From assembly GCA_045633415.1 (NCBI GenBank), contig JAZQYH010000058.1, forward strand, positions 10,138-74,137: a DNA stretch of 64,000 nucleotides. The letters run 5' to 3'. The notes under the pieces are model-generated. The model ran no database searches. It saw nothing but the letters and a program-made list of their open reading frames with translations, and was not told where the DNA came from. Shown here in pieces: positions 23,802-33,074 of the stretch. Both the position numbers and the translations under genes were made by a program. The stretch comes from RGIG3102 sp045633415 (GTDB taxonomy: Bacteria; Bacillota; Clostridia; Oscillospirales; Ruminococcaceae). Numbering within the stretch: the stretch's first letter is position 1; every line of letters starts with the position of its first letter.

Positions 23802-25064
23802 ATGAAAGAAAGATACATTCTCCATTGTGACTGCAACAGCTTTTTTGCATCGGTGGAACTGCTGTCCCACCCGGATTTGTGGGACAAACCCGTGGCAGTA
23901 GGTGGCGACAGCCAGACACGTCACGGCATAGTGCTGGCAAAAAACGAAGCGGCTAAAAAATATGGTATAAAAACAGCAGAAACTCTGTGGCAGGCAAGGA
24001 AAAAATGCCCTGAACTGATTGTTCTGCCGCCTCATCACGACCTTTATACAAAATACAGTAAAATCATAAACGGAATATACACCCAGTACACAGACTTGGT
24101 AGAGCCCTTTGGCATAGACGAAAGCTGGCTGGATGTCACCAATACCTATATGCTGTTTGCCCACAGCCCAAAACGGCTGGCAGACTCACTGCGAGACAGG
24201 ATAAAGTACGAAACAGGCCTTACCATTTCGGTAGGTGTCAGCTTCAACAAAATATTTGCAAAGCTTGGCTCTGACTACAAAAAGCCAGACGCCACCACAG
24301 TAATTGACAAAGACAATTTCAGGGAGATTGTCTGGCCTTTGTCGGTACAGGAAATGCTTTATGTAGGCAAAAGCACAGCCAACACCCTGAAGGAAATGGG
24401 CATCACCACCATAGGTCAGCTGGCACACACCTCGCTTTTAACCCTTGAAAGCAGGTTTGGCAAGCACGGCACAGAGCTGTACCGCTATGCCAACGGTCTG
24501 GAAGACAGCCCTGTGTCCAGCTATTATCGGGAAAAGGATGTAAAAAGCATAGGCAGTGGCAACACCTTCAGCCACAACTTAAACTCTATGGACGAGATAA
24601 AGCCTGCGCTGTTGCGCCTGTCAGAAGATGTGGGCACACGCCTGCGCCGCCACGGTATGTATGCCAACGGGGTACAGCTGACAATACGCTACCCGGACTT
24701 TACCACCTTCACACGCCAGTGCAAGATACAGTCCACCGACATCACCAGCGAAATTTACCATCGGGCGCTGAAGCTGTTTACAGACAACCGAGACCCTGCC
24801 ATCACCATCCGTGCCCTTACAGTCACCGCCATCGATCTGGAAAAAGAAAAACGTGCTTCACAGCTGTCTCTCTTTGAGCCACAGGCAAGTCCCCAGCAGG
24901 AAAAAAACGAAAAACTGCAGGCGGCAATAGACCAGATTCGTGGCAAATTCGGGGATGCATCGGTGCAAAGCGCCACAGTTATGGGTGCAAAATATAAAAA
25001 GAAGCAGAACCCATTTGGAGACAAGCCCGAAAAAGGCGGCAGATGGGACAAAAACAACAGGTAA
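23802..25064 (+). CDS. dinB: DNA polymerase IV (Y-family)
   Basis: A 420-residue Y-family translesion polymerase. The metal-binding residues are D10 in HCDCNSFFASVE and D106-E107 in GIDESWLDV. The helix-hairpin-helix and little-finger domains follow. QLSLFE in the C-terminal third fits a beta-clamp binding motif. ATG 23802 follows AAGAGGCG and lies about 20 bases after the expected transcript start of the TATAAT at 23771, so longer forms are unlikely. Confidence 0.95.
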   Translation: MKERYILHCDCNSFFASVELLSHPDLWDKPVAVGGDSQTRHGIVLAKNEAAKKYGIKTAETLWQARKKCPELIVLPPHHDLYTKYSKIINGIYTQYTDLVEPFGIDESWLDVTNTYMLFAHSPKRLADSLRDRIKYETGLTISVGVSFNKIFAKLGSDYKKPDATTVIDKDNFREIVWPLSVQEMLYVGKSTANTLKEMGITTIGQLAHTSLLTLESRFGKHGTELYRYANGLEDSPVSSYYREKDVKSIGSGNTFSHNLNSMDEIKPALLRLSEDVGTRLRRHGMYANGVQLTIRYPDFTTFTRQCKIQSTDITSEIYHRALKLFTDNRDPAITIRALTVTAIDLEKEKRASQLSLFEPQASPQQEKNEKLQAAIDQIRGKFGDASVQSATVMGAKYKKKQNPFGDKPEKGGRWDKNNR

Positions 25065-25100
25065 ATATAGTCTGACAAGACTTTTTATAGGAGGAAAAAT

Positions 25101-26255
25101 ATGTTTAAACTTTTGAAAAACGGTCACGTTTATTCACCAGAAGACCTGGGCGTAAAAGATATACTGCTGTGGGAAGACAGAGTTATCAAAATCGGCGAAG
25201 GTCTCAAAATCCCAGAAGGCTTTGAAGGTGCTGAATTTGACCTTTCAGGCAAAATCATTATCCCTGGCATCGTAGACACACACGTTCACATCACTGGTGG
25301 CGGCGGCGAAGGCGGCTTCACTACAAGAACAAGCGAAATCACATTTGAAGAAATCGCAGAAGCAGGCGTTACAACACTGGTTGGCGTTCTGGGTACAGAC
25401 GGCTATGCACGTAGAGTAGAAGACGTGCTGGTTAAATGTATGGCTCTGAGAGAAGAAGGCTTTGACTGTTACTTCCTTACAGGCAGCTACACATTCCCAA
25501 TCACAACTATGCGTGGCTCCGTTGCTGAAGACATCATCTTCAACGAATACTGCCTTGGCACAGGTGAAGTTGCACACTGCGACCACCGTGGCAGCCTTAT
25601 GAGATATGAAGAGTTCACACGTCTTGCAGCTGACACAAGAAACGGCGCTCGTCTGGCAGGTCTCAAAGGTGTTCTCAACATCCACCTTGGCAACTACCCA
25701 AACCCAGCTGATTTCTTTATCAAAGCCTGTGAAGAAGACATCACATTCCGTCCGCTGATTGTTCCTACACACGTTACAAGAAAATACGACGTATTTGACA
25801 GCTGTCTCAAATTCCTTGAATACGGTGGCCAGATTGACATCACAGCTGGTTCCGACGGCGATGCAAGCCAGAAATCCTACGGCTCTGTAGAAGGTCTGGA
25901 AATTATCTACAAAAAATACGGCACTCTGGACAGAGTTACAATGACATCTGACGGCAACGGCTCTGCACCTATCTGGGACGAACTGGGCAATATGATTGGC
26001 ATGGGCAAAGGCTCTTCCAAAGTTCTGCTGGCTGACCTGAAAAAAGCTACAAAGAACGGTATCATCCCATTCGAAGAAACTCTGCGCACAATGACAACTA
26101 TCCCAGCTGCAGTTTACGGTCTTAAAAACTCCGCAGGTAAAATCGTTGAAAACGGCACAGCTAACTTTGCTGTTCTGGACGAAAACCTTGACCTTGTGGA
26201 AACAATCCTCAACGGTAACCTTGTATGGCTGAAAGGCAAAGGCGTTGTAAGATAA
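25101..26255 (+). CDS. iadA: Isoaspartyl dipeptidase (beta-aspartyl-peptidase)
   Basis: A 384-residue amidohydrolase. It keeps the IadA signatures: H61 and H63 in DTHVHITGGGGEGGF, Y130 in TGSYTFP, DHR at 161-163, HLGNYP, PTHVTRK and SDGNGS. It hydrolyses beta-aspartyl peptides from damaged proteins or cyanophycin-like material. The residue aligned with the carboxylated metal-bridging Lys of the E. coli enzyme (Lys162) is Glu156 here. The start follows TAGGAGGAAAAAT. It shares a 36-base gap with dinB. Confidence 0.88.
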   Translation: MFKLLKNGHVYSPEDLGVKDILLWEDRVIKIGEGLKIPEGFEGAEFDLSGKIIIPGIVDTHVHITGGGGEGGFTTRTSEITFEEIAEAGVTTLVGVLGTDGYARRVEDVLVKCMALREEGFDCYFLTGSYTFPITTMRGSVAEDIIFNEYCLGTGEVAHCDHRGSLMRYEEFTRLAADTRNGARLAGLKGVLNIHLGNYPNPADFFIKACEEDITFRPLIVPTHVTRKYDVFDSCLKFLEYGGQIDITAGSDGDASQKSYGSVEGLEIIYKKYGTLDRVTMTSDGNGSAPIWDELGNMIGMGKGSSKVLLADLKKATKNGIIPFEETLRTMTTIPAAVYGLKNSAGKIVENGTANFAVLDENLDLVETILNGNLVWLKGKGVVR

Positions 26256-26270
26256 TTACATAGTTTAATA

Positions 26271-26300
26271 AAAACCCGTATGGCAATCCATACGGGTTTT
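26271..26300 (+). terminator. Intrinsic terminator of iadA
   Basis: AAAACCCGTATGG pairs with CCATACGGGTTTT. Confidence 0.88.
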
Positions 26301-26323
26301 GCAATAGTGAATTGATTTATAAA

Positions 26324-26354
26324 AAAAGCACAGCTTTCAATAGCTGTGCTTTTG
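26324..26354. terminator. Second hairpin after iadA, bidirectional
   Basis: AAAAGCACAGCT and AGCTGTGCTTTT flank a short loop. The A- and T-rich arms could terminate on either strand. Confidence 0.6.
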
Positions 26355-26394
26355 TGTTTGGCAGATTGAGACAATGGGAATGAGAAAATATTAA

Positions 26395-26426
26395 AAGTAA
26401 AAGCACAGCCGAAAGGCTGTGCTTTA
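26395..26426 (-). terminator. Intrinsic terminator of yigZ-family gene
   Basis: AAAGCACAGCC and GGCTGTGCTTT are separated by GAAA; on the minus strand a TTTTACTTTT tract follows. The core matches that of the hairpin 70 bases away. Confidence 0.75.
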
Positions 26427-26430
26427 ATAT

Positions 26431-27048
26431 TTAAAATATATCGTAAATTTCTTCGCTGACATCTGGTTTTCTGCCTTTTGTCAGTATTTCCATTTCGTTT
26501 ACAAGGCCGTCTTGTGTGCCGCTGACCATTCTCACTTTTACAAACACCTTGTCGGTATACTGTGTGTCCATCACCTTTGCCCCGTGGTTTGAGCAGATGT
26601 TCATCAGCTTGTCATACAGTGGGTATTCCACCTCGATTGACAGGTCTACACACAGACTGTAAGAGAGAATTTCTGCGCTGGCAACTGCCGCCTGTGCCGC
26701 CTGTGTATATGCGCGCACCAGCCCACCTGTACCCAGCAGAGTGCCGCCAAAATAGCGCACCACCACTATGATAACATCTTCCAGACCAGAATGGCGCAGT
26801 ACCTCTAAAATAGGCATGCCAGCTGTTTTCTGTGGCTCGCCGTCGTCAGACTGTCGCTCTATTTTTTCATCCTTGATGATATAGGCATAACAGGCGTGGC
26901 GTGCATCATAGTGTTTTTTGCGGATGGACGCCAGAAAACTCTGTGCATCTGCCTCGGTTTTGGCGTGGGAGATATAGCCTATAAATTCGCTTTTCTTTTC
27001 GTATATTGTGTCGTGGCTGGGTGCGCCTACGGTTTTGTAATCTGCCAT
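26431..27048 (-). CDS. YigZ/IMPACT family protein
   Basis: A 205-residue protein with the N-terminal UPF0029/IMPACT domain (KKSEFIGYISHAKTEADAQS, then SDDGEPQKTAGMPILEVL and VVRYFGGTLLGTGGLVRAY) and the C-terminal DUF1949 ferredoxin-like domain. The cellular role in bacteria is not settled; eukaryotic IMPACT modulates translation control. The start at 27048 follows AAGGAGTTTTT; a longer in-frame start at 27105 has no site. Confidence 0.93.
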   Translation of the reverse strand: MADYKTVGAPSHDTIYEKKSEFIGYISHAKTEADAQSFLASIRKKHYDARHACYAYIIKDEKIERQSDDGEPQKTAGMPILEVLRHSGLEDVIIVVVRYFGGTLLGTGGLVRAYTQAAQAAVASAEILSYSLCVDLSIEVEYPLYDKLMNICSNHGAKVMDTQYTDKVFVKVRMVSGTQDGLVNEMEILTKGRKPDVSEEIYDIF

Positions 27049-27122
27049 AAAAACTCCTTGGGGTAATAGAGTACACACAGGAGATTGAGACAATCCCCCG
27101 GTCATCTTATTTATTTTAACAT

Positions 27123-27151
27123 AAAAAAACAGGGCGGTACAAGTACCGCCC
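27123..27151 (-). terminator. Intrinsic terminator of rpmE
   Basis: On the minus strand, GGGCGGTAC and GTACCGCCC form a nine-base stem with a two-base loop, followed by TG and seven T. Confidence 0.9.
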
Positions 27152-27170
27152 TTGAATTTTACAGTTATAA

Positions 27171-27374
27171 TTAGTCAACAATACCAAATTTCTTTTTGAA
27201 TCTGTCAACACGACCGCCTGCATCTACCATTTTCTGTTTACCTGTGTAGAATGGGTGGCATTTTGAACAAACGTCAACGGAAATGTTTTTCTTTGTTGAT
27301 CTTGTTTTGATTACGTTACCGCAAGCACATGTGATTGTTGCTTCTTCGTAATTTGGATGGATGCCTTCTCTCAT
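27171..27374 (-). CDS. rpmE: 50S ribosomal protein L31, zinc form
   Basis: A 67-residue ribosomal protein. Four cysteines at 16, 18, 36 and 39 (TCACGN and CSKCHPFYTG) mark the zinc-binding type, which bacteria may replace by a Cys-less form when zinc is scarce. The start at 27374 follows GAGGTGAACAAA. It has its own promoter and terminator. Confidence 0.97.
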   Translation of the reverse strand: MREGIHPNYEEATITCACGNVIKTRSTKKNISVDVCSKCHPFYTGKQKMVDAGGRVDRFKKKFGIVD

Positions 27375-27438
27375 TTTGTTCACCTCATTTTCAATTCGGC
27401 GGGGTTTCCGTCCCCGACCTTTCCATAGTTACCCTAAA

Positions 27439-27467
27439 ATATTACCACAACTTACAGCCAAATGCAA
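27439..27467 (-). promoter_or_regulatory. Sigma-A promoter of rpmE, with a leader hairpin
   Basis: On the minus strand, TTGCAT and TAATAT are separated by 17 bases. The leader of about 55 bases holds the hairpin CGGGG/CCCCG (27402-27418). Autogenous L31 leaders are known in other bacteria; whether this is one is not shown. Confidence 0.75.
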
Positions 27468-27575
27468 GCATTTTTTATGGTAAATTAAAACTTTTTTTCG
27501 CTGTATATGTGGCTTTTTTTAACACACAGAGGGCGATGCACGGCACCGCCCCCATAGTATTGAATTGCTTTGAAA

Positions 27576-29282
27576 TTAAGCCAGAACAGCTTTGATAACT
27601 GTGTCGATATCAGCTTTAACTGCTGTAGCTTCTGCCAGGTCTTTACCTTTGATAGAGTAGTAAACCTTGATTTTTGGTTCTGTACCTGATGGACGTACGA
27701 TAACCTGATGTCCACCTTCAAGGTAGTAGATAAGGATATTTGCGCTTGGCAGGTCGATATGCCATTCTTCGCCTGTAAGTTCATCTTTATGAACCAGAGA
27801 TTTGTAGTCTTCTCTTGCTACTACTGGCAGAGAACCAAGTTTTGCCAGAGGTTTGTCACGCAGACCCTGCATGATGTCTTTCATTTTGTCCATGCCGGAC
27901 AGACCTTCAAATTCGTAGGAGTCTACCTTGTTCAGATAGTAGCCGAATTTTGCATAGATGTCCTGCAGAGCTTTGTTGATGGAAGAACCGATTGAACGGT
28001 AGTATGCAGCCATTTCGCTGATAAGCAGTGTAGCAACAACAGCGTCTTTATCACGAACTGCACTGCCTACAAGGTAGCCATAGCTTTCTTCAAAGCCAAG
28101 GATAAATCTTTCTTCTTCGCCTTTATCTTCCAGTTTTTTGATTTCTGTACCGATGTATTTAAAGCCTGTCAGAACGTTGATTGTTTCAACACCGTGGCTT
28201 TCTGCAACAGCATCAGCCAGTGAGGAAGAAACGATGGATTTTACCAGGATTGGATTTTCTGGCAGTGTGCCCAGCTCTTTTCTTGTTTTTGCGATATAGT
28301 CTGTCAGCAGGATACCTACCTGGTTACCTGTCAGCAGTACATATTCGTCGTTTTCTTTAACTGCTATACCTACACGGTCAGCATCTGGGTCAGTAGCAAT
28401 CAGAACGTCGCCGTCCAGCTCTTTTACTCTGTCCAGACCCAGCTGCATAGCTTCTCTGATTTCTGGGTTTGGATATGGGCAAGTTGGGAAGTTGCCGTCT
28501 GGCAGTCTCTGTTCTTCAACGATTGTGATGTCTTTAAGACCTGCTTTTGCCAGAACTGTTGTTACTGGTACAAGACCAGAACCGTTAAGTGGTGTGTAAA
28601 CCATTTTCATTGGTTCTTTTACGAAGATGTCTTTTCTCATCATCTGGCCAAGACACCAGTCGTAGTAAGCCTGTTTAACCTGGTCAGAAACATATTCGAT
28701 TTTGCCTTCAGCCATAGCTGTTTCGAAATCAGCTTTTTTAATGTCAGCAAAGATGTCCAGCTTGTTGATTTCAGCCAGTACTTTGTCTGCAGATTCGCTT
28801 GTCATCTGGCATCCGTCTGGACCGTAAACTTTGTAGCCGTTGTATTTTGCAGGGTTGTGGGATGCTGTAATCATGATACCAGCATCAGATTTATGTGCTC
28901 TTGTAGCAAATGAAAGCATTGGTACAGGTGCCAGTGCATCATACAGGTAAACCTTTACGCCGTTTGCAGCCAGAATCTGTGCAGCAACTTTTGCAAATTC
29001 GTCGGAACGGATACGGGAGTCGTAAGAAATAGTAACCACTGGGTTTTCGTTTTCGCTTTTCAGGAAGTTTGCAAGACCCTGTGTTGCTTTACCTACTGTG
29101 TAGATGTTCATTCTGTTTGTGCCTGCGCCCAGAACGCCACGCAGACCAGCTGTACCGAATTCAAGGTTGAGAAGGAATCTTTCTTTGATAGCTTCGTCAT
29201 TGCCTTTGATTTCGCCCAGTTCAGCCTGCAGGTAGTCTTCGCCTACTGCTTCACACCAGCGCAGATATTCTTTATTGTACAT
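27576..29282 (-). CDS. pgcA: Phosphoglucomutase/phosphomannomutase
   Basis: A 568-residue alpha-phosphohexomutase that interconverts glucose 1- and 6-phosphate for glycogen and cell-surface sugar synthesis. The phosphoserine loop TASHNP carries Ser141; the magnesium loop DPDADRVG is at about residue 300; the sugar-binding GFEESYGYL and the C-terminal RPSGTEPKIKVY loop are present. The start at 29282 follows GGAGGCATTTTTATT. A hairpin at 27530-27551 follows the stop but lacks a T-run on the coding strand. Confidence 0.94.
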   Translation of the reverse strand: MYNKEYLRWCEAVGEDYLQAELGEIKGNDEAIKERFLLNLEFGTAGLRGVLGAGTNRMNIYTVGKATQGLANFLKSENENPVVTISYDSRIRSDEFAKVAAQILAANGVKVYLYDALAPVPMLSFATRAHKSDAGIMITASHNPAKYNGYKVYGPDGCQMTSESADKVLAEINKLDIFADIKKADFETAMAEGKIEYVSDQVKQAYYDWCLGQMMRKDIFVKEPMKMVYTPLNGSGLVPVTTVLAKAGLKDITIVEEQRLPDGNFPTCPYPNPEIREAMQLGLDRVKELDGDVLIATDPDADRVGIAVKENDEYVLLTGNQVGILLTDYIAKTRKELGTLPENPILVKSIVSSSLADAVAESHGVETINVLTGFKYIGTEIKKLEDKGEEERFILGFEESYGYLVGSAVRDKDAVVATLLISEMAAYYRSIGSSINKALQDIYAKFGYYLNKVDSYEFEGLSGMDKMKDIMQGLRDKPLAKLGSLPVVAREDYKSLVHKDELTGEEWHIDLPSANILIYYLEGGHQVIVRPSGTEPKIKVYYSIKGKDLAEATAVKADIDTVIKAVLA

Positions 29283-29486
29283 AATAAAAATGCCTCCATT
29301 TTTCTTAAAATTTACATACTTAATACAGCGTTTCAAACCACTGGTTTTTAAACGCAATTATACACCTTAAGAATATCATATTTATGTATTTCTATCAATT
29401 ATGGTATGTAATGAAATTAGACGTTTTTATATGGTAAAATTGACTATATAGTGCATTATTAAAAATTACATAGTGTTGCACACAAC

Positions 29487-29517
29487 AAAAAAAAGAACGG
29501 GTTTATCTCCGTTCTTT
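29487..29517 (-). terminator. Intrinsic terminator overlapping the end of a membrane gene
   Basis: On the minus strand AAAGAACGG and CCGTTCTTT form a stem followed by T. The left arm includes the last codons and stop of the membrane protein gene. Confidence 0.85.
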
Positions 29518-29865
29518 CTGTTTATCTTTATTCATTAAAACAAATATTTCTATGGCTATTATAACTGTAATAACCGGCAGTGGGAAAAATGCGCCAAAAT
29601 ATGCAGACCATTTGTACAGCAGGTTGTTGTGCAATACCACTATACATAGTGCAGACAGCACCAAAGTGATTGCAAGGCCTGCAACGGCAGTTATGCCTTT
29701 GCCGATTTTACCAAGATAAATACGCAAAATTAATAGCCATGCTATAACTGCTATATATGGCCACACAAGTCGGTGTGTAATATCCCGCCACATTGCAAAG
29801 TAAAAGTAAGGAAAAAGGTACACAGCCAGCAGTTTGTGGTGCTTGTATTTATTTTTCATACCCAC
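29503..29865 (-). CDS. Small four-helix membrane protein
   Basis: A 120-residue protein with about four hydrophobic helices and a basic C-terminal tail (NKDKQKERR). The N-terminus is rich in Lys and His. The start is GTG at 29865 or ATG at 29859; AAGGAGTG is better spaced for GTG. No family is recognised. It is a single-gene unit ended by a terminator. Confidence 0.6.
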   Translation of the reverse strand: MGMKNKYKHHKLLAVYLFPYFYFAMWRDITHRLVWPYIAVIAWLLILRIYLGKIGKGITAVAGLAITLVLSALCIVVLHNNLLYKWSAYFGAFFPLPVITVIIAIEIFVLMNKDKQKERR

Positions 29866-29922
29866 CCATCACTCCTTTTGTCTAATTATACACTGCGACA
29901 AGTGTTGAATCAATGAAATAAA

Positions 29923-29951
29923 TTGCAAAATATTGTCGGATGTTGTATTAT
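29923..29951 (+). promoter_or_regulatory. Sigma-A promoter of yifB
   Basis: TTGCAA and TATTAT are separated by 17 bases, 32 bases before the start. Confidence 0.8.
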
Positions 29952-29982
29952 GAATTTATAAATATACGAAAGGGGTGGGGAT

Positions 29983-31494
29983 ATGTTCAGCAAGATATAC
30001 AGCTTTGGCGTGCTGGGGATAGAGGGCTATGTCGTCACAGTTGAAACCCATATTTCCAGCGGTGTACCAGCCTTTGACATTGTTGGTTTGCCTGACAATG
30101 CAGTAAAAGAAGCAAAAGAACGTGTCCGCTCTGCCATTAAAAACAACCACATTTCATACCCGGATACCCGAATCACAGTAAATCTTGCCCCATCTGATGT
30201 AAAGAAAACAGGCGCCGTCTACGACCTGCCTGTGCTGCTGGGCATACTTTCTGCACAGGGTGATATAGACAAAATCAGCGAAAAATACGCCTTTGCAGGT
30301 CAGCTTTCCCTGGACGGCACTCTCCGTGGTGTGTCTGGCATACTGCCAATGGCTATAAAGGCAAAGGAAGAGGGTTTTACCCATTTCTTTGTATCCTCCG
30401 ACAACGCCAACGAAGCGGCAGTGGTGGAAGGTCTGTCTGTCTTTGGCATAGACCATATATCCCAGCTGATTGGCTTTTTAAACGGGCATACAGTGCTGAA
30501 ACAGCATATTTATCAGCAGGTGGATATTCAGCAGGAATTTCTGGACTTTGCCGATGTAAAAGGACAGGAAGAAGCCAAGCGTGCATTGGAAATAGCGGCG
30601 GCAGGTGGACACAACGTGCTTATGGTAGGTCCGCCAGGCAGCGGCAAAAGTATGCTGGCAAAACGAATGTCCTCAATTTTACCACCGCTGACAAAGGAAG
30701 AGGCAATACAGACCACAAAGCTGTATTCCATCAGCGGTCTTATTTCAAAAAACGGCGGTCTTATTACAAAACGACCATTCCGCTCCCCACATCACACAGT
30801 TTCTGCCCCTGCGCTGACAGGTGGCGGCAACAACGCAAGACCGGGTGAAATATCCCTTGCAAACAACGGGGTGCTGTTTCTGGACGAGTTTCCACAGTTT
30901 CACAAGGATGTGCTGGAAAGCTTAAGGGCACCGCTGGAAGACAATGTGGTGACCATCAGCCGTGTCAGCTACACACAGACCTACCCAAGCAACATTATGC
31001 TGGTGGCGGCAATGAACCCTTGCCCTTGTGGCTACTACGGCACAGAAAACCACATCTGCACCTGCTCAGACACACGCCGACAGCAGTATGTCAACAGAAT
31101 CAGCGGACCTATGATGGACAGAATCGACCTGCATGTTCACCTGGAAGATGTAAGCTGGGACCAGCTGACCGCACGGGAAAAAGGTGAGACCAGCGCCGAA
31201 ATACTGCAAAGGGTAATGTCTGCAAGAAAAATACAGGCTGAAAGATACAAAGGTCTGGGCTTTGACACCAACAGCAATATCCCGTCAAAATATATGGGAA
31301 AATTCTGTAAAGTGACACCAAAGGGCACCCGGATAATGAAAAAGGTTTTTGACAATATGAACCTGTCTGCCAGAAGCTATGACAAGGTGCTGAAAGTGGC
31401 ACGCACCATAGCCGACCTTGACGGACAGGAAATTATAAACGAAATGCATATCCTTGAGGCTGTGCAGTATCGTGATATGGACAGGGAGGTATAA
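29983..31494 (+). CDS. comM: YifB/ComM family AAA ATPase
   Basis: A 503-residue Mg-chelatase-like ATPase. An N-terminal Lon-substrate-like ChlI domain (GVPAFDIVGLPDNAVKEAKE) precedes the AAA core with Walker A GPPGSGKS and Walker B VLFLDEFPQF, and a C-terminal Mg-chelatase domain with the Cys pattern CPCGYYG/CTCSD. In Gammaproteobacteria ComM is a hexameric helicase for branch migration during transformation; here the role is inferred by family. The start follows AAAGGGGTGGGG. Confidence 0.92.
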   Translation: MFSKIYSFGVLGIEGYVVTVETHISSGVPAFDIVGLPDNAVKEAKERVRSAIKNNHISYPDTRITVNLAPSDVKKTGAVYDLPVLLGILSAQGDIDKISEKYAFAGQLSLDGTLRGVSGILPMAIKAKEEGFTHFFVSSDNANEAAVVEGLSVFGIDHISQLIGFLNGHTVLKQHIYQQVDIQQEFLDFADVKGQEEAKRALEIAAAGGHNVLMVGPPGSGKSMLAKRMSSILPPLTKEEAIQTTKLYSISGLISKNGGLITKRPFRSPHHTVSAPALTGGGNNARPGEISLANNGVLFLDEFPQFHKDVLESLRAPLEDNVVTISRVSYTQTYPSNIMLVAAMNPCPCGYYGTENHICTCSDTRRQQYVNRISGPMMDRIDLHVHLEDVSWDQLTAREKGETSAEILQRVMSARKIQAERYKGLGFDTNSNIPSKYMGKFCKVTPKGTRIMKKVFDNMNLSARSYDKVLKVARTIADLDGQEIINEMHILEAVQYRDMDREV

Positions 31495-31496
31495 CT

Positions 31497-32045
31497 GTGC
31501 TTTTTGAACCTATTGAAATTACACTGAAAGACGGCAGAAAGCTGACTCTGCGCCCACCACAGCGGCAGGATGCACAGCGGCTGCTGGATTTCAGAATAAT
31601 AACGGCAGGGGAAAGTGATTTTCTGATGAACTACCCCGAAGAACTGGCTGGCTACTCAATGGAAAAACAGCTGGCATTTATAGAGCGCATGCAACTGTCA
31701 GAAGACTTTATGGCTGTGGCTGAAATTGAGGGCAGAATCGCAGGCACCTGCCAGATTTCCTTCAACACAAGGCTTAAAACAAAGCACAAGGCTGGCATAG
31801 GCATAGCCATATTGAAGGAATACTGGGGTCTGGGCATCGGCACTGCAATGTTCAGGGAAATGCTGGCACAGGCAGAAAAACGAGACGGGCTGTTACATAT
31901 CGAACTGGAAGTTATGGAAGGCAACGGCAGGGCAATGGCGCTGTACAAAAAATTCGGCTTTGAAACAGTGGCAGAAATCCCAGATGCCATCCGCCTGAAA
32001 GACGGCACAATGTTAAAACTGATTACAATGACAAGAAAGATATAA
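31497..32045 (+). CDS. GNAT N-acetyltransferase, RimJ/RimL-like
   Basis: A 182-residue GNAT protein with the acetyl-CoA loop YWGLGIGTAMFREML and the ending GNGRAMALYKKFGFE. The start is GTG at 31497 after GGGAGGTATAACT, two bases past the yifB stop, so the two genes are cotranscribed and probably coupled. The substrate is unknown. It is not close to the GNAT trio at 21.6-23.4 kb. Confidence 0.88.
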   Translation: MLFEPIEITLKDGRKLTLRPPQRQDAQRLLDFRIITAGESDFLMNYPEELAGYSMEKQLAFIERMQLSEDFMAVAEIEGRIAGTCQISFNTRLKTKHKAGIGIAILKEYWGLGIGTAMFREMLAQAEKRDGLLHIELEVMEGNGRAMALYKKFGFETVAEIPDAIRLKDGTMLKLITMTRKI

Positions 32046-32056
32046 AGGTGAATATT

Positions 32057-32584
32057 ATGAAAAAATTTATTGCATTTATTCTGGCTATGGTTATGATTAT
32101 GTCTGTGCTTACAGGCTGTGGCAATGTAGGCGGTGTAAGCGGTGGTATGCCTGCAGAATTTGAAGAAGCTGGCTATACACAGGAAGAATATGACGCAATG
32201 AGCGATGAAATGAAACAGGCACTGCGGGATGAGCTGGGCATTAAAATCGACCTTGAAGAAAACAAGGAAACACAGAAACCAACACCAACACAGAAGCCTG
32301 CGGGTGCAACAGTTGCCGATGTGGAAAATGGCGGCAGCTATGTGGTAACAGTAGGCGACGGCTGGAACTATGTACAGCTGTGCTACGAAGACGGCAAACT
32401 GGTTTCCATCACAACACATTTCCAGAAAAATGACCTTGAAGAGCCTGAAATCGAAACAGTTACAGGCGATGCAGTAAAAGACTACGGTCTCTACTTTATC
32501 GACTACACACAGCCTGCATCTGTGGTGGTAAAGGCACTGGAAGACAACGGCTTTAACGGCGTATCAGTAAAAAAAGCACAGTAA
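32057..32584 (+). CDS. Putative lipoprotein
   Basis: A 175-residue secreted protein. A signal peptide with a lysine-rich start and hydrophobic core ends in the lipobox LTGC (Cys at about residue 22). A Thr/Pro-rich spacer (TPTQKPAG) leads to a folded C-terminal part of about 90 residues with VTVGDGWNYVQLCYEDGKLV. ATG 32057 follows AAAGGTGAATATT. No family is recognised. It follows the GNAT gene by 11 bases. Confidence 0.75.
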   Translation: MKKFIAFILAMVMIMSVLTGCGNVGGVSGGMPAEFEEAGYTQEEYDAMSDEMKQALRDELGIKIDLEENKETQKPTPTQKPAGATVADVENGGSYVVTVGDGWNYVQLCYEDGKLVSITTHFQKNDLEEPEIETVTGDAVKDYGLYFIDYTQPASVVVKALEDNGFNGVSVKKAQ

Positions 32585-32594
32585 GGAGCAAGCT

Positions 32595-33074
32595 ATGTTC
32601 AGAGAACTTGTAAGAATAAAACAGCAGATGCCAATGGAAGAATGTATCAGCCTGCTGAAAGAGGAAACAAGAGGCGTTTTAAGTGTACTGGGTGATGATG
32701 ACTACCCATACGGCGCACCAATCAACCATTTTTATGACGAAGAAAGCGGCAAAATCTATTTCCACGTGGGCACACAGAAAAGTCACAGAAATGACTCAAT
32801 AAAAAAACACAACAAGGTTTCCCTTGCTGTGTACAATCAGGGCTATAAAAACGAGGGCGAATGGTTTTACAATGTAAAAAGTGTAATCGTTTTTGGCACA
32901 GTCGCAGTTATTGAAGACAAGGAAATTGTGGCAGATATCTCCACAAAGCTGTGCCATAAATTCGGTGTGTCACAGGATTATATCGACGATGAAATTAAAA
33001 ACCATCTCCACAGAACAATCCTTTTGGAACTCACACCAGAGCACATCAGTGGCAAATATGTAAAAGAGTCCTGA
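32595..33074 (+). CDS. Pyridoxamine 5'-phosphate oxidase-like flavoprotein
   Basis: A 159-residue protein with the split-barrel fold of PNPOx-like FMN proteins, close to the NimA/nitroimidazole-resistance group (RGVLSVLGDDDYPYGAPINH, then YFHVGTQKSHRNDSIKK). Members bind FMN and reduce small molecules; the substrate is not predictable. The start follows AAGGAGCAAGCT, 10 bases after the lipoprotein. Confidence 0.87.
   Translation: MFRELVRIKQQMPMEECISLLKEETRGVLSVLGDDDYPYGAPINHFYDEESGKIYFHVGTQKSHRNDSIKKHNKVSLAVYNQGYKNEGEWFYNVKSVIVFGTVAVIEDKEIVADISTKLCHKFGVSQDYIDDEIKNHLHRTILLELTPEHISGKYVKES

Noticed and set aside
27530..27551. Terminator for the phosphoglucomutase gene
   Set aside because: The hairpin is real, but on the coding (minus) strand it is followed by A residues, not T.
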